Assembly: GCF_017948485.1 (NCBI RefSeq) | Contig: NZ_JAFFSX010000024.1 | Coordinates: forward strand, 124,001-188,000 | Reading direction: 5' to 3' | DNA: 64,000 bases | Origin: Streptomyces sp. GESEQ-35 | GTDB taxonomy: Bacteria > Actinomycetota > Actinomycetes > Streptomycetales > Streptomycetaceae | The notes under the pieces: generated by a model | The model's input: the letters and a program-made list of their open reading frames with translations, nothing else | Databases searched by the model: none | Told to the model about the DNA's origin: nothing | Position numbers and translations under genes: made by a program | In this document: positions 49,619-60,256 of the stretch, piece after piece | Layout of the letters: every line of letters starts with the position of its first letter | Position numbering within the stretch: position 1 is the first letter of the stretch

Positions 49619-52600
49619 GTGACGACGGGCTGGCAGTTCTGGGTCGACCGAGGCGGCACCTTCACGGACATCGTCGCGCGGCGCCCCGACGGCCGGCTCC
49701 TCACGCACAAGCTGCTGTCCGACAACCCCGCGCGCTACGCCGATGCCGCAGTCGCCGGCGTACGCGAACTGCTCGACGGCTCCCAGGACCCCGTCGAGGC
49801 CGTCCGGATGGGGACGACCGTCGCCACGAACGCCCTCCTGGAACGCAAGGGCGAGCGCACCCTCCTGGTCATCACCCGGGGCTTCCGCGACGCCCTGCGC
49901 ATCGCCTACCAGAACCGCCCCCGCATCTTCGCCCGCCGCATCGAACTTCCGGAACTGCTCTACGAACGCGTCGTCGAGGTCGACGAGCGCATCGCCGCCG
50001 ACGGCACCGTCCTGCGCGCGCCCGACCTGGACTCCCTCGCCGGGCCCCTTCAGGAGGCGTACGACGACGGGATCCGGGCGATTGCCGTGGTCTGCATGCA
50101 CAGCCACCTCCACCCTGCCCATGAACAGGCCGTGGGTGAGTTGGCCGCCCGAATCGGCTTCCCGCAGATCTCGCTGTCCAGCGAGGTCAGCCCACTGATG
50201 AAGCTCGTCCCCCGGGGGGACACCGCAGTCGTCGACGCCTACCTGTCCCCGGTGCTGCGCCGCTACGTCCAGCACGTCGCCGACGAACTCGAAGGCGTGC
50301 GGCTGATGTTCATGCAGTCCAACGGCGGGCTCGCGGAAGCCGGGCAGTTCCGCGGCAAGGACGCCATCCTCTCCGGGCCCGCCGGCGGCATCGTCGGCAT
50401 GGCCCGCATGTCGCAGCTGGCCGGCTTCGAACGCGTCATCGGCTTCGACATGGGTGGCACCTCCACCGACGTCTCCCACTTCGCGGGCGAGTACGAACGC
50501 GTCTTCACCACACAGATCGCCGGCGTCCGGCTGCGGGCGCCCATGCTGGACATCCACACCGTCGCGGCCGGCGGAGGCTCGGTCCTCCACTTCGACGGCT
50601 CCCGCTACCGCGTAGGGCCGGACTCGGCGGGAGCGGACCCGGGTCCCGCCTCCTACCGGGGTGGCGGCCCGCTTGCCGTCACCGACGCCAACGTCATGCT
50701 CGGCCGTATCCAACCCGCCCATTTTCCCAAGGTGTTCGGTTCCGACGGCGATCAGCCACTCGACGCCGCGCTCGTCCGCGACCGGTTCGCCGCTCTCACC
50801 CGCGAGATCCGAGAGCAGACCGGCGACGAGCGCACGCCGGAACAGGTGGCCGAGGGCTACCTGCAGATCGCCGTTACCAATATCGCCAACGCGGTCAAGC
50901 GGATCTCCGTCCAGAAGGGCCACGACGTCACCCGCTACGCCCTCACCACCTTCGGTGGCGCGGGAGGCCAGCACGCGTGCATGGTCGCCGACTCGCTCGG
51001 CATCCGTACCGTCCTGGTGCCGCCCATGGCCGGTGTCCTCTCCGCGCTCGGTATCGGGCTGGCCGACACCACCGCCATGCGTGAACAGTCCGTCGAGGCA
51101 CCCCTGGAGCCCGCCTCGATGCCCGCCGTCCTCAAGACCGCCGACGACCTGGAGGGCGCCGCCCGCGCCGAACTCCTCGCCGAGGACGTCCCCGAGGACC
51201 GCATCCGCGTCACCCGCCGCGCCCAGCTCCGCTACGACGGCACGGACACGCCCCTCACCGTCGAGTTCGCCGAGCCCGACACCATGCTGCACGTCTTCGA
51301 AGAACGTCATCGCGCCACGTACTCCTTCACGCTCGACCGCCCGGTCGTCGTGGAAGCCCTCTCCGTAGAAGCCACCGGCATCACCGAACCCCCCGATCTC
51401 TCCGCTCTCGCCCCGTTCGAAGCCGCCCCTGAAGGCCGCTCCACCGCACCGGAGACCGTCCGCCTCCACACGGACGGCGCCTGGCGCGACGTACCCCTCC
51501 ACCGCCGTGAGGACCTGCCCCCCGGCGAAACCGTCACCGGCCCGGCGATCATCACCGAGGCCAGTGCGACGACCGTCGTCGACGACGGCTGGCGGGCCGC
51601 GACGACCGACGACGGGCATCTGGTCATGGAACGCGCGGCGATTACGCAGAGTTCCGATCTCGGTACGCAAGCCGACCCCGTTCTGCTTGAGGTCTTCAAC
51701 AACCTCTTCATGTCGATCGCCGAACAGATGGGCGCCCGGCTGGAGTCCACCGCCCAGTCCGTCAACATCAAAGAGCGCCTGGACTTCTCCTGCGCCCTCT
51801 TCGACCCGGACGGAAACCTGGTGGCCAACGCCCCCCACATCCCCGTCCACCTGGGCTCGATGGGCACCAGCGTCAAGGAGGTCATCCGGCGGCGCGGCTC
51901 AGGGATGCGGCCCGGCGACACCTACGCCGTCAACGACCCGTACCACGGCGGCACCCATCTCCCCGACGTCACCGTGATCACCCCGGTCTTCGACACCGAG
52001 AACACAGAGGACACCGAGGACACGGAAAGTAGCCGGATCCTGTTCTACGTCGCCTCCCGCGGTCACCACGCCGAGATCGGCGGTATCGCGCCCGGCTCCA
52101 TGCCCGCGAACAGCCGCACCATCGACGAGGAAGGCATCCTCTTCGACAACTGGCTGCTCGCCGAGAACGGCCACTTCCGCGAGGCCGAGACCCTCCGCCT
52201 CCTCACTGAGGCGCCCCACCCCTCCCGCAACCCGAAGACCAACCTCGCCGACCTGCGCGCCCAGATCGCCGCCAACCAGAAAGGCGTCGACGAAGTCGCC
52301 CGGATGATCGACAACTTCGGCCTCGATGCCGTCCAGGCGTATATGAAGCACGTTCAGGACAATGCCGAGGAAGCCGTACGCCGTGTCATCGACTCGCTGG
52401 ACGACGGCGAGTACGCATACGAGACCGACTCGGGTGCCGTCATCCGGGTCAGCGTGCGCGTCGACCGCGAGAACCGTTCCGCGACGGTCGACTTCACCGG
52501 GACGTCACCCCAGCTGTCCTCCAACTTCAATGCCCCCTTCGCGGTCGTCAACGCGGCTGTGCTGTACGTCTTCCGCACCCTCGTCGCCGACGACATCCCG

Positions 52601-53278
52601 CTCAACGACGGCTGTCTGCGCCCCCTCGACATCGTCGTACCGCCCGGCTCGATGCTCGCGCCCGAGCCGCCTGCCGCCGTTGTCGCGGGCAACGTCGAAA
52701 CCTCCCAGGCGATCACCGGCGCGCTCTATGCCGCGCTCGGTGTCCAGGCCGAGGGCTCCGGCACCATGAACAACGTGACCTTCGGCAACGAGCGGCACCA
52801 GTACTACGAGACCGTCGCCTCCGGATCCGGAGCGGGCGACGGCTTCCCCGGCGCGCCTGTCGTCCAGACCCATATGACCAACTCACGGCTCACCGACCCG
52901 GAGGTCCTGGAGTGGCGACTGCCCGTCCAGCTCGACGAGTTCGCCGTGCGGCGTGACAGCGGCGGCGCCGGACGCTGGCGCGGCGGCGACGGAGCGGTGC
53001 GCCGTATCCGGTTCCACGAGCCGATGACCGTCTCCACCCTCTCCCAGCACCGCAGGGTGCCGCCGTACGGCATGGCGGGCGGTGAACCCGGTGCGCTGGG
53101 CGCCAACCGTGTCGAGCGCGCGGACGGTACGGTCAGCGCACTGAGCGCAAGTGATGCGACGGACGTCGTCCCCGGCGACGTACTCGTCGTCGAAACCCCA
53201 GGCGGCGGAGGCTACGGTCCACCGTCTCTCGACCCCCATCAAGCAGGAGAAGAGATCGATGATCTTCGGGCGTTCTGA
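49619..53278 (+). CDS. ATP-dependent 5-oxoprolinase / hydantoinase A-B fusion
   Basis: 1219 aa. Residues 1-690 are hydantoinase A type (WVDRGGTFTDIVARRPDGR; IGFDMGGTSTDVSHF near 276; the actin-like ATPase GG motifs), and about 690-1205 are hydantoinase B type (PYHGGTHLPDV; SRGHHAEIGG). The fused length matches eukaryote-like OplAH, which hydrolyses 5-oxoproline with ATP; hydantoinase activity is the alternative. An acidic repeat of DTE/NTE/DTE units is inserted near residue 800 between conserved blocks. The usual GGGGYGPP end is followed by about 16 extra residues because the frame runs into cvnD; the two genes overlap by 20 bp. Confidence 0.87.
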   Translation: MTTGWQFWVDRGGTFTDIVARRPDGRLLTHKLLSDNPARYADAAVAGVRELLDGSQDPVEAVRMGTTVATNALLERKGERTLLVITRGFRDALRIAYQNRPRIFARRIELPELLYERVVEVDERIAADGTVLRAPDLDSLAGPLQEAYDDGIRAIAVVCMHSHLHPAHEQAVGELAARIGFPQISLSSEVSPLMKLVPRGDTAVVDAYLSPVLRRYVQHVADELEGVRLMFMQSNGGLAEAGQFRGKDAILSGPAGGIVGMARMSQLAGFERVIGFDMGGTSTDVSHFAGEYERVFTTQIAGVRLRAPMLDIHTVAAGGGSVLHFDGSRYRVGPDSAGADPGPASYRGGGPLAVTDANVMLGRIQPAHFPKVFGSDGDQPLDAALVRDRFAALTREIREQTGDERTPEQVAEGYLQIAVTNIANAVKRISVQKGHDVTRYALTTFGGAGGQHACMVADSLGIRTVLVPPMAGVLSALGIGLADTTAMREQSVEAPLEPASMPAVLKTADDLEGAARAELLAEDVPEDRIRVTRRAQLRYDGTDTPLTVEFAEPDTMLHVFEERHRATYSFTLDRPVVVEALSVEATGITEPPDLSALAPFEAAPEGRSTAPETVRLHTDGAWRDVPLHRREDLPPGETVTGPAIITEASATTVVDDGWRAATTDDGHLVMERAAITQSSDLGTQADPVLLEVFNNLFMSIAEQMGARLESTAQSVNIKERLDFSCALFDPDGNLVANAPHIPVHLGSMGTSVKEVIRRRGSGMRPGDTYAVNDPYHGGTHLPDVTVITPVFDTENTEDTEDTESSRILFYVASRGHHAEIGGIAPGSMPANSRTIDEEGILFDNWLLAENGHFREAETLRLLTEAPHPSRNPKTNLADLRAQIAANQKGVDEVARMIDNFGLDAVQAYMKHVQDNAEEAVRRVIDSLDDGEYAYETDSGAVIRVSVRVDRENRSATVDFTGTSPQLSSNFNAPFAVVNAAVLYVFRTLVADDIPLNDGCLRPLDIVVPPGSMLAPEPPAAVVAGNVETSQAITGALYAALGVQAEGSGTMNNVTFGNERHQYYETVASGSGAGDGFPGAPVVQTHMTNSRLTDPEVLEWRLPVQLDEFAVRRDSGGAGRWRGGDGAVRRIRFHEPMTVSTLSQHRRVPPYGMAGGEPGALGANRVERADGTVSALSASDATDVVPGDVLVVETPGGGGYGPPSLDPHQAGEEIDDLRAF

Positions 53279-53864
53279 GCGTGGCAAACCCCCGGTCGAG
53301 CCCGTCACGCTCAAGATCCTGGTGGCCGGCGGATTCGGCGTGGGCAAGACGACTCTCGTCGGCGCGGTCAGCGAGATCAGGCCGCTGCGCACCGAGGAAC
53401 TGCTCACGGAGGCCGGGCGCCCGGTCGACGACACGAGCGGCGTGGAGGGCAAGCACACCACCACCGTCGCGATGGACTTCGGGCGCATCACCCTGCGCGA
53501 GGACCTGGTGCTGTATCTCTTCGGCACGCCCGGTCAGGACCGGTTCTGGTTCATGTGGGACGAGCTCTCCGAGGGCGCGCTCGGCGCCGTCGTCCTCGCG
53601 GACACCCGTCGCCTGGAGGACTCCTTCGCCGCAGTCGACTACTTCGAGCGGCGTTCCATACCCTTCCTCGTCGGCGTCAACTGCTTCGAGGGAGCGTCCC
53701 GTTACCCGGAGGACGATGTGCGCCAGGCACTCGACCTCGACGGACACGTGCCGCTGTTCCTGTGCGACGCCCGCGACCGGGAGTCCGTCAAGGAGGTCCT
53801 CATCGGCGTGGTCCAACACGCCATGGCGTACGCGGCGGAGCGCCGCCAGTCCGTCACCACCTGA
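53259..53864 (+). CDS. cvnD: Conservon small GTPase CvnD
   Basis: 201 aa ATP/GTP-binding protein. P-loop GGFGVGKTTL follows VTLKILVA, with FGTPGQDRFWFMWDEL as the G3-type switch and VGVNCFEG in the place of NKxD. CvnD proteins are Rab/Arf-like GTPases in the CvnABCD complex. ATG 53259 has GGAGAAGAG upstream. The gene lies 7.4 kb from cvnC instead of directly behind it and begins within the end of the 5-oxoprolinase gene. Confidence 0.9.
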   Translation: MIFGRSERGKPPVEPVTLKILVAGGFGVGKTTLVGAVSEIRPLRTEELLTEAGRPVDDTSGVEGKHTTTVAMDFGRITLREDLVLYLFGTPGQDRFWFMWDELSEGALGAVVLADTRRLEDSFAAVDYFERRSIPFLVGVNCFEGASRYPEDDVRQALDLDGHVPLFLCDARDRESVKEVLIGVVQHAMAYAAERRQSVTT

Positions 53865-53874
53865 CACACGGGTA

Positions 53875-53908
53875 CGGCCCGTACCCCCACCGACCGGGGT
53901 ACGGGCCG
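53875..53908. terminator. Terminator between convergent cvnD and glpK
   Basis: A perfect 13-bp inverted repeat (53875-53887 with 53896-53908, CGGCCCGTACCCC) with an 8-nt loop, 10 bp after cvnD and 26 bp past the glpK stop on the other strand. Confidence 0.85.
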
Positions 53909-53934
53909 CAGTTCGCGGGTTCACGCGCGCGTGT

Positions 53935-55446
<1,512 letters not shown>

Positions 55447-55468
55447 GACGTCCCCTTCGTCGGATCCT

Positions 55469-56194
55469 TCAGAACGCTGCGTTGAAGATGACCCCGGACA
55501 GCGCCCCGCCGATCAGCGGTCCCACTACCGGTATCCACGCGTAACCCCAGTCCGAGGTGCCCTTGTTGGGGATCGGGAGCAGCGCGTGGGCGATGCGCGG
55601 GCCCAGGTCACGGGCCGGGTTGATGGCATATCCGGTGGGACCGCCGAGCGACAGACCGATGCCGACCACCAGGAACGAGACGATCAGAATCGCCGTGCCG
55701 GACTCGCCGAGCCCCTTGGTCAGCCCGAAGGCCAGGATCGGCAGCACGAGACCGATGGTGGCGATGATCTCGGTGATGAGGTTGGCCACGGGATTGCGGA
55801 TCGCCGGCGCGGTGGAGAAGACCCCGAGCGTCGGCTGCGCCGTGTCCTCCTCGGCGTTGGCCTGGAACTGCGCGAAATAGACGAGCCAGCACAGGATCGC
55901 GCCGAGGAAGGCGCCGACCATCTGCCCGGCGACATAGATGTGGACCTTGTCCCAGTCCCCGGTGTCGATGGCGATCCCGAGGGTCACGGCCGGATTGAGG
56001 TGCCCGCCCGACAGCGGGGCGGCGGTGTATGCCCCGGCCAAGACGCCGAAGCCCCAGCCGAAGGCGATGACGACCCAGCCGGCGTCCTTCGCCTTGGAGT
56101 AGTTCAGTACGACGGCGGCGACCACTCCGGCGCCGAAGAGAATCAGGATCGCTGTACCGATCAATTCGCCAACGAATATGTCTCCGTTGCTCAT
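55469..56194 (-). CDS. glpF: Glycerol uptake facilitator (aquaglyceroporin)
   Basis: 241 aa MIP-family channel with six membrane segments and both NPA motifs (GGHLNPAVTLG and GYAINPARDLGPR). The Asp after the second NPA motif (NPARD) is the usual glycerol-channel marker. It passes glycerol across the cytoplasmic membrane for trapping by GlpK, encoded 22 bp downstream. ATG 56194 has GGAG upstream. Confidence 0.93.
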   Translation of the reverse strand: MSNGDIFVGELIGTAILILFGAGVVAAVVLNYSKAKDAGWVVIAFGWGFGVLAGAYTAAPLSGGHLNPAVTLGIAIDTGDWDKVHIYVAGQMVGAFLGAILCWLVYFAQFQANAEEDTAQPTLGVFSTAPAIRNPVANLITEIIATIGLVLPILAFGLTKGLGESGTAILIVSFLVVGIGLSLGGPTGYAINPARDLGPRIAHALLPIPNKGTSDWGYAWIPVVGPLIGGALSGVIFNAAF

Positions 56195-56519
56195 GGCGGC
56201 TCCTAGGCCCTGGCCCGGGACGATCGGCCCCGGTCCTCCGTGCAGGGTGCGGTTCCCTTGGCGAACAGCCGAGGGCAGGGAGGGTCCCGCGCCCCGCCCG
56301 GCGTCCGTGACGAGCGTGCCGTCGCAGCCGAATCGCCCGTGGGGGAACAGCCCTTGGCTCAGACGGGGCCCGCGCGGCGCAGTGCCTGGATACGCCGAGA
56401 ATGTACGGCGATGTCGACTGACACCGGGAAGTTTTCACCGGCACTCAGAGAGCGTCAAGGTCGTCGACAGCAACGGTTGTGGGCCACGGTGAGGAGCGCG
56501 ACCGAAGCCGACGTGCCCG
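56195..56519 (-). other. Upstream region of glpFK with possible promoter
   Basis: 325 bp without a gene. TTGACG (56458-56453) with 18 nt to AAACTT (56434-56429) on the minus strand is a candidate glpF promoter, giving a leader of about 230 nt. No clear operator palindrome was seen. Confidence 0.4.
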
Positions 56520-58202
56520 TCAGCCCCTCCCGGGCTCCACCACCGCCCACTCCGCCGGAGTGGGCCCGGCCCCTGACCCGCGGCGGATTTCGTGCCCCGG
56601 CAGACCCGCACGGCCCAGCACCCAACTCGCCCCGGTCAACGATTTCGCGGCCTTCTTCAACGGCGCCAGCCACGCGGACGCCTGCCGGTGGTCCGCGACG
56701 CTGCCCGGCACGCACAAGACCGTGGCCAGGGACAGGGTGACGGCGAGCCCGCCCGCGGACCAGGGCGCGTCCAACACGGAGGCGGCCAGCGGATCCAGCC
56801 CCTCCGGATCCGCGAGCACCAGGAAGTCGTCCCCGCCGATGTGGCCCACCTGGGTGGTGCTTCCGGACGCGGCGTGCTGGAGCGCCCGCCCCACCGATCG
56901 GATCAGCTCGTCGCCCGCCGCGAACCCCGCCCCGTCGTTCACCATCTTGAAGTGGTCGACATCCAGCCAACTCAACGCGAAGGTCCGCCCGTCCGCGATC
57001 CGCCGGTCCACCTCGCCGGTGATCGCGTCCGAACCGGGCAGCCGCGTCAACGGATTGAGCGACGCCGCTTCCTCGACCCGGGTCTCGGCCAGCGCCCGCA
57101 CCAGGTCCGCGAGCCGTACGACGCCCACACAGCGGCCGTACCTGTCGACAACGGCGACATCGTCCGAGGTGCGGTCGCTGCCGCCGACCGCGACCACGTC
57201 CAGGACCTCCCAGGCGGTCGCGTCGACGCCCACGGTCCGTGGCAGGTCGCCCAGTTTGGCCGCGGGCCGGTCGGCGTACAGGGCATGTCCGTAGCGCCCC
57301 GACATCGACAGCAGGAAGCGGGACCGGTGCAGTGAGCGGACGGGCACCCCGTCACGGTCCACGAGCAGCACCCCGGACACGTCCGGCGACCCGGTCAGCA
57401 GCGCCCGCACCTGACCGGCGGACGCCGTGGCGGGCAGCAGCGCCGCGGGCCGCACGAACTCACGCACGGACGGGCCGGACGGCGGCGTCACCATGGCCGC
57501 ATGGGAGAGGGGCGGAACGTATACATCCGCGGCGGGCAGCCGGGTGGGCGGCGCGAACAGCTCGCCCTGTGCCAGCTGAGCACCGGCCGCCAGGGCCGCC
57601 GCGCACTGCAACTCGGTCTCCACACCCTCCACCGACAACAGCGCGCCCAGTTCCTCGCACAGCGTCCGCATCGCCCGCACCGCCGCCGGCCGGGTCAGCA
57701 GCGACGCGTCGAGCTTCACCAGGTCCGGCGCGAGATCGGTGAGCAGCCGCAGAGGTACGTCCCCGTCCCCGATCCCGTCCGCACTGATCCGGAAACCCTG
57801 GCCCCGGAGCGCGCTCACCGCCTCCAGGAGCGCCTGGTGCGGCACGTGCGTGTACGGCGGGACGACATCGATCGTGACCTCCCACGGCAGCCTCCCCGCC
57901 TCACGCACGGCGGCATGCAGCGGGGTGAGGCCGCCGAGATCGGCGAGGGTGCCCGCGAACACGTTGACGTGCAGCGGCAGCATCGTCTCCTTGCGCGCCG
58001 CCGCGCGGACCGCCAACACGGCCAGTTTCCCGTCGAGTTCGGGATCGCGACGGGCCTCGGCCAGGATGTCGCCGCTCTCCGGGCGGGCGAGTATCTCCAG
58101 CCCCGCGACTCCGCCGGTCGTCAGATTGACCACCGGCTGGAAGGCGAAGCGGAGAGTATCCGTCCAGGAGCGCACGGGAGCATAATGGCGTCCCCAGCGC
58201 AC
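56520..58202 (-). CDS. EAL-CBS-GGDEF protein, probably degenerate
   Basis: 560 aa. Order: EAL-like domain (about 15-235) with LEILARP in place of EALLR and a retained SVEGVE; a tandem CBS region (about 250-385); and a C-terminal GGDEF-like domain (about 395-545) with GGDDF. The changed EAL and GGDEF motifs suggest weak or absent turnover of cyclic di-GMP and a sensing or effector role. CBS pairs bind adenine nucleotides. No membrane segments. Start GTG 58202 has no Shine-Dalgarno. GTG 58175 is preceded at 6 nt by CATTAT and could be a leaderless start. Monocistronic. Confidence 0.82.
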   Translation of the reverse strand: MRWGRHYAPVRSWTDTLRFAFQPVVNLTTGGVAGLEILARPESGDILAEARRDPELDGKLAVLAVRAAARKETMLPLHVNVFAGTLADLGGLTPLHAAVREAGRLPWEVTIDVVPPYTHVPHQALLEAVSALRGQGFRISADGIGDGDVPLRLLTDLAPDLVKLDASLLTRPAAVRAMRTLCEELGALLSVEGVETELQCAAALAAGAQLAQGELFAPPTRLPAADVYVPPLSHAAMVTPPSGPSVREFVRPAALLPATASAGQVRALLTGSPDVSGVLLVDRDGVPVRSLHRSRFLLSMSGRYGHALYADRPAAKLGDLPRTVGVDATAWEVLDVVAVGGSDRTSDDVAVVDRYGRCVGVVRLADLVRALAETRVEEAASLNPLTRLPGSDAITGEVDRRIADGRTFALSWLDVDHFKMVNDGAGFAAGDELIRSVGRALQHAASGSTTQVGHIGGDDFLVLADPEGLDPLAASVLDAPWSAGGLAVTLSLATVLCVPGSVADHRQASAWLAPLKKAAKSLTGASWVLGRAGLPGHEIRRGSGAGPTPAEWAVVEPGRG

Positions 58203-58387
58203 GCCCGAGCCCAGTTCATAAGACGTTCACGCAGGATTCCGGGCCGATCACGCAGCGTGTGCAACTCTCGCGGCTTCTGGACGAATGACGGAGGTGTCGC
58301 GGTTGTCCGACGGATGTTCCGCCGTCGTGCGACGGCGAGTTCGCGTTCGTACGACCGCTGCGCCGTGTTCGTCGAACGGCGCGCCCC

Positions 58388-59578
58388 TCACCGTACCGCG
58401 ACCACCGCCGACCCGTGGCCGAAAAGCCCCTGGTTCGCCGTGAGCCCGACCTGAGCGCCGGTCACCTGTCGGGCACCCGCCTCCCCTCGCAACTGCCAGG
58501 TCAGCTCGCAGACTTGGGCGATCGCCTGAGCGGGGACCGCCTCGCCGAAGGAGGCCAGCCCGCCACTGGCGTTCACGGGTATGCGCCCGCCCAGCGCCGT
58601 CGCACCCTCCCGCAGCAGCTTCGCTGCCTCGCCCTCGCCGCACAGCCCCAGATCCTCGTACCACTGCAACTCCAGGGCGGTGGACAGGTCGTAGACCTCG
58701 GCTAGGGAGAGGTCCTCGGGCCCGATGCCGGCCTCCTCGTACGCGGCCCGTGCGATCGACGCGCGGAACGGTTCCGCGGCGGGCTCCACGGCGACCGCCG
58801 AGTCCGTCGCGATATCAGGCAGGTCCAGCACGGTGTTCGGATAGCGCGGCGTCACCGTGGACACCGCCCGGATCCGCACCGGTTCGGCCACCCCGTGCCG
58901 ACGCGCGAACTCCAGGCTGCACAGCACCAGAGCCGCCCCTCCGTCCGAGGTGGCGCAGATGTCCAGCAGTCGCAGCGGATCGGCGACCACGGCGGAGGCG
59001 GCGACCTCCTCCGCGGTGACCCGCTTGCGGTAGCGCGCGTACGGATTGAGCGCCCCCTGCGCCGCGTTCTTCACCTTGACCTGCGCGAAGTCCTCCGGTG
59101 TGTCCCCGTGCACGGCCATCCGCCGGCGCGCGTACAGCCCGAAGTACGTCGGATTGGTCGCGCCGAGGACCCGGAAGCGCAGCCAGTCGGGGTCGTCCGG
59201 CCGGTCGCCGCCCGCAGGCCGGAAGAACCCCTTGGGCGCGGCATCGGCACCGACCACGAGCACCACGTCCGCGAGCCCAGAAAGGATCTGCGCCCGCGCG
59301 GTGTTGACGGCCTGCGCCCCGGAAGCGCACGCCGCGTACACACTGGCGACCCGGGCCCCCTGCCAGCCCAGCGCCTTCGCGAACGTCGCCCCCGCCACAT
59401 AGCCCGGATAGCCGCCACGCACGGTGTCCGCGCCGACGATCGAATCGACCTCCCGCCACTCCAGTCCCGCGTCGGCGAGCGCCGCCCTGGCCGCCGTCGT
59501 CCCGTACTCGACGAAGCCGCGCCCCCACTTGCCCCAGGGGTGCATGCCCGCGCCGAGCACTGCAACCTCTCCCGTCAT
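58388..59578 (-). CDS. Thiolase-like lipid-transfer protein
   Basis: 396 aa thiolase-fold protein. The nucleophile position is C84 in VYAACASGAQA; a C-terminal NASGGLASFGE block and GLFGHGSAVV are retained. These belong to the sterol-carrier thiolase-like (Ltp/SCP-x) group, whose members act as aldolases or thiolases on acyl-CoA side chains. In many actinobacteria they need a DUF35/OB-fold partner, and one is encoded here with a four-base ATGA overlap. Substrate unknown. Confidence 0.85.
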   Translation of the reverse strand: MTGEVAVLGAGMHPWGKWGRGFVEYGTTAARAALADAGLEWREVDSIVGADTVRGGYPGYVAGATFAKALGWQGARVASVYAACASGAQAVNTARAQILSGLADVVLVVGADAAPKGFFRPAGGDRPDDPDWLRFRVLGATNPTYFGLYARRRMAVHGDTPEDFAQVKVKNAAQGALNPYARYRKRVTAEEVAASAVVADPLRLLDICATSDGGAALVLCSLEFARRHGVAEPVRIRAVSTVTPRYPNTVLDLPDIATDSAVAVEPAAEPFRASIARAAYEEAGIGPEDLSLAEVYDLSTALELQWYEDLGLCGEGEAAKLLREGATALGGRIPVNASGGLASFGEAVPAQAIAQVCELTWQLRGEAGARQVTGAQVGLTANQGLFGHGSAVVAVR

Positions 59579-60021
59579 GCCGCCTCCCCCTTCGGCCGCC
59601 ACTGCCAGGTCGTCCAGACCGTCTCCGCGTCCTCGTGGAGCACGCCCTGGACTACCTCCACCACCATGCCCACCGCCAGATCGGCGACGGTGACCCCCGG
59701 AACCGCCTGTCCCAGCACCACCATCCGCTCGGCCTCCAGCTCCACAGCGATCAACGCGTATGGTTCCCACGGAAGTTCCGGATCGGTCACATAGGGTGAC
59801 GGAGGCCGGTACCGGCTGTCCGTGTACGACCAGACACGCCCCCGCCGCGACAGCGGAACCTCCTCCAGATCGCCGCCCGGACACCCCGGGTTGCGGCAGT
59901 GCGAGTCCTCGCGCGGGAAGAAGACCGAGGTGCAGGCCGCGCAGCGGGTGCCGAGAAGCCTGAAGTCGTCCCCGTCGCCGGTGAACCATCGCTCGACCGC
60001 GGGTGTGCGTGTACGTGACAT
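59575..60021 (-). CDS. Zn-ribbon/OB-fold (DUF35) partner protein
   Basis: 148 aa. A zinc-ribbon with C27, C30, C42 and C47 (CAAC...CRNPGC) is followed by an OB-fold (RGRVWSYTDSRYRPPSPY onward). DUF35 proteins bind acyl-CoA and form complexes with thiolase-like Ltp proteins, as in steroid side-chain retro-aldolases. ATG 60021 has GGGGAGGG upstream. The longer open frame to 60402 crosses a perfect operator palindrome and was rejected. The stop overlaps the start of the thiolase-like gene. Confidence 0.85.
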   Translation of the reverse strand: MSRTRTPAVERWFTGDGDDFRLLGTRCAACTSVFFPREDSHCRNPGCPGGDLEEVPLSRRGRVWSYTDSRYRPPSPYVTDPELPWEPYALIAVELEAERMVVLGQAVPGVTVADLAVGMVVEVVQGVLHEDAETVWTTWQWRPKGEAA

Positions 60022-60041
60022 GGGCCCTCCCCGGCAGGCAA

Positions 60042-60058
60042 TCTGACGGAACGTCAGA
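60042..60058. promoter_or_regulatory. Palindromic operator (TetR type)
   Basis: Perfect inverted repeat TCTGACG-GAA-CGTCAGA, 21 to 37 bp upstream of the DUF35 gene start. Its size and symmetry suit a TetR-family dimer. No TetR gene is present in the window, so the regulator would be encoded elsewhere. Confidence 0.6.
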
Positions 60059-60256
60059 AGTGTGCCACGGGCAACCGTAAATGAGCAGGGCCTCCCACAG
60101 AACCAAAAGGGCCCTTGCGGCGTCGTCGTATCGGTAGAGGCGGCCGGGGCCCACGGGGGTGGCTCCGGCCGTCTCTCCGCCCGCATCACCCGAACGCGTG
60201 CCGAGTGCATCCGATCGCTTCCCCGGCGGAACGAACTCCTGATAGATGCAGGAGAC

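Noticed and set aside
48983..51850. 955-codon open frame on the minus strand over IclR and the 5-oxoprolinase
   Set aside because: Crosses two well-supported genes out of frame and has no family features.
45888..53258. Mobile element carrying the catabolic block between cvnC and cvnD
   Set aside because: No integrase, transposase or attachment-site tRNA is present; only a 15-bp imperfect flanking repeat supports insertion.
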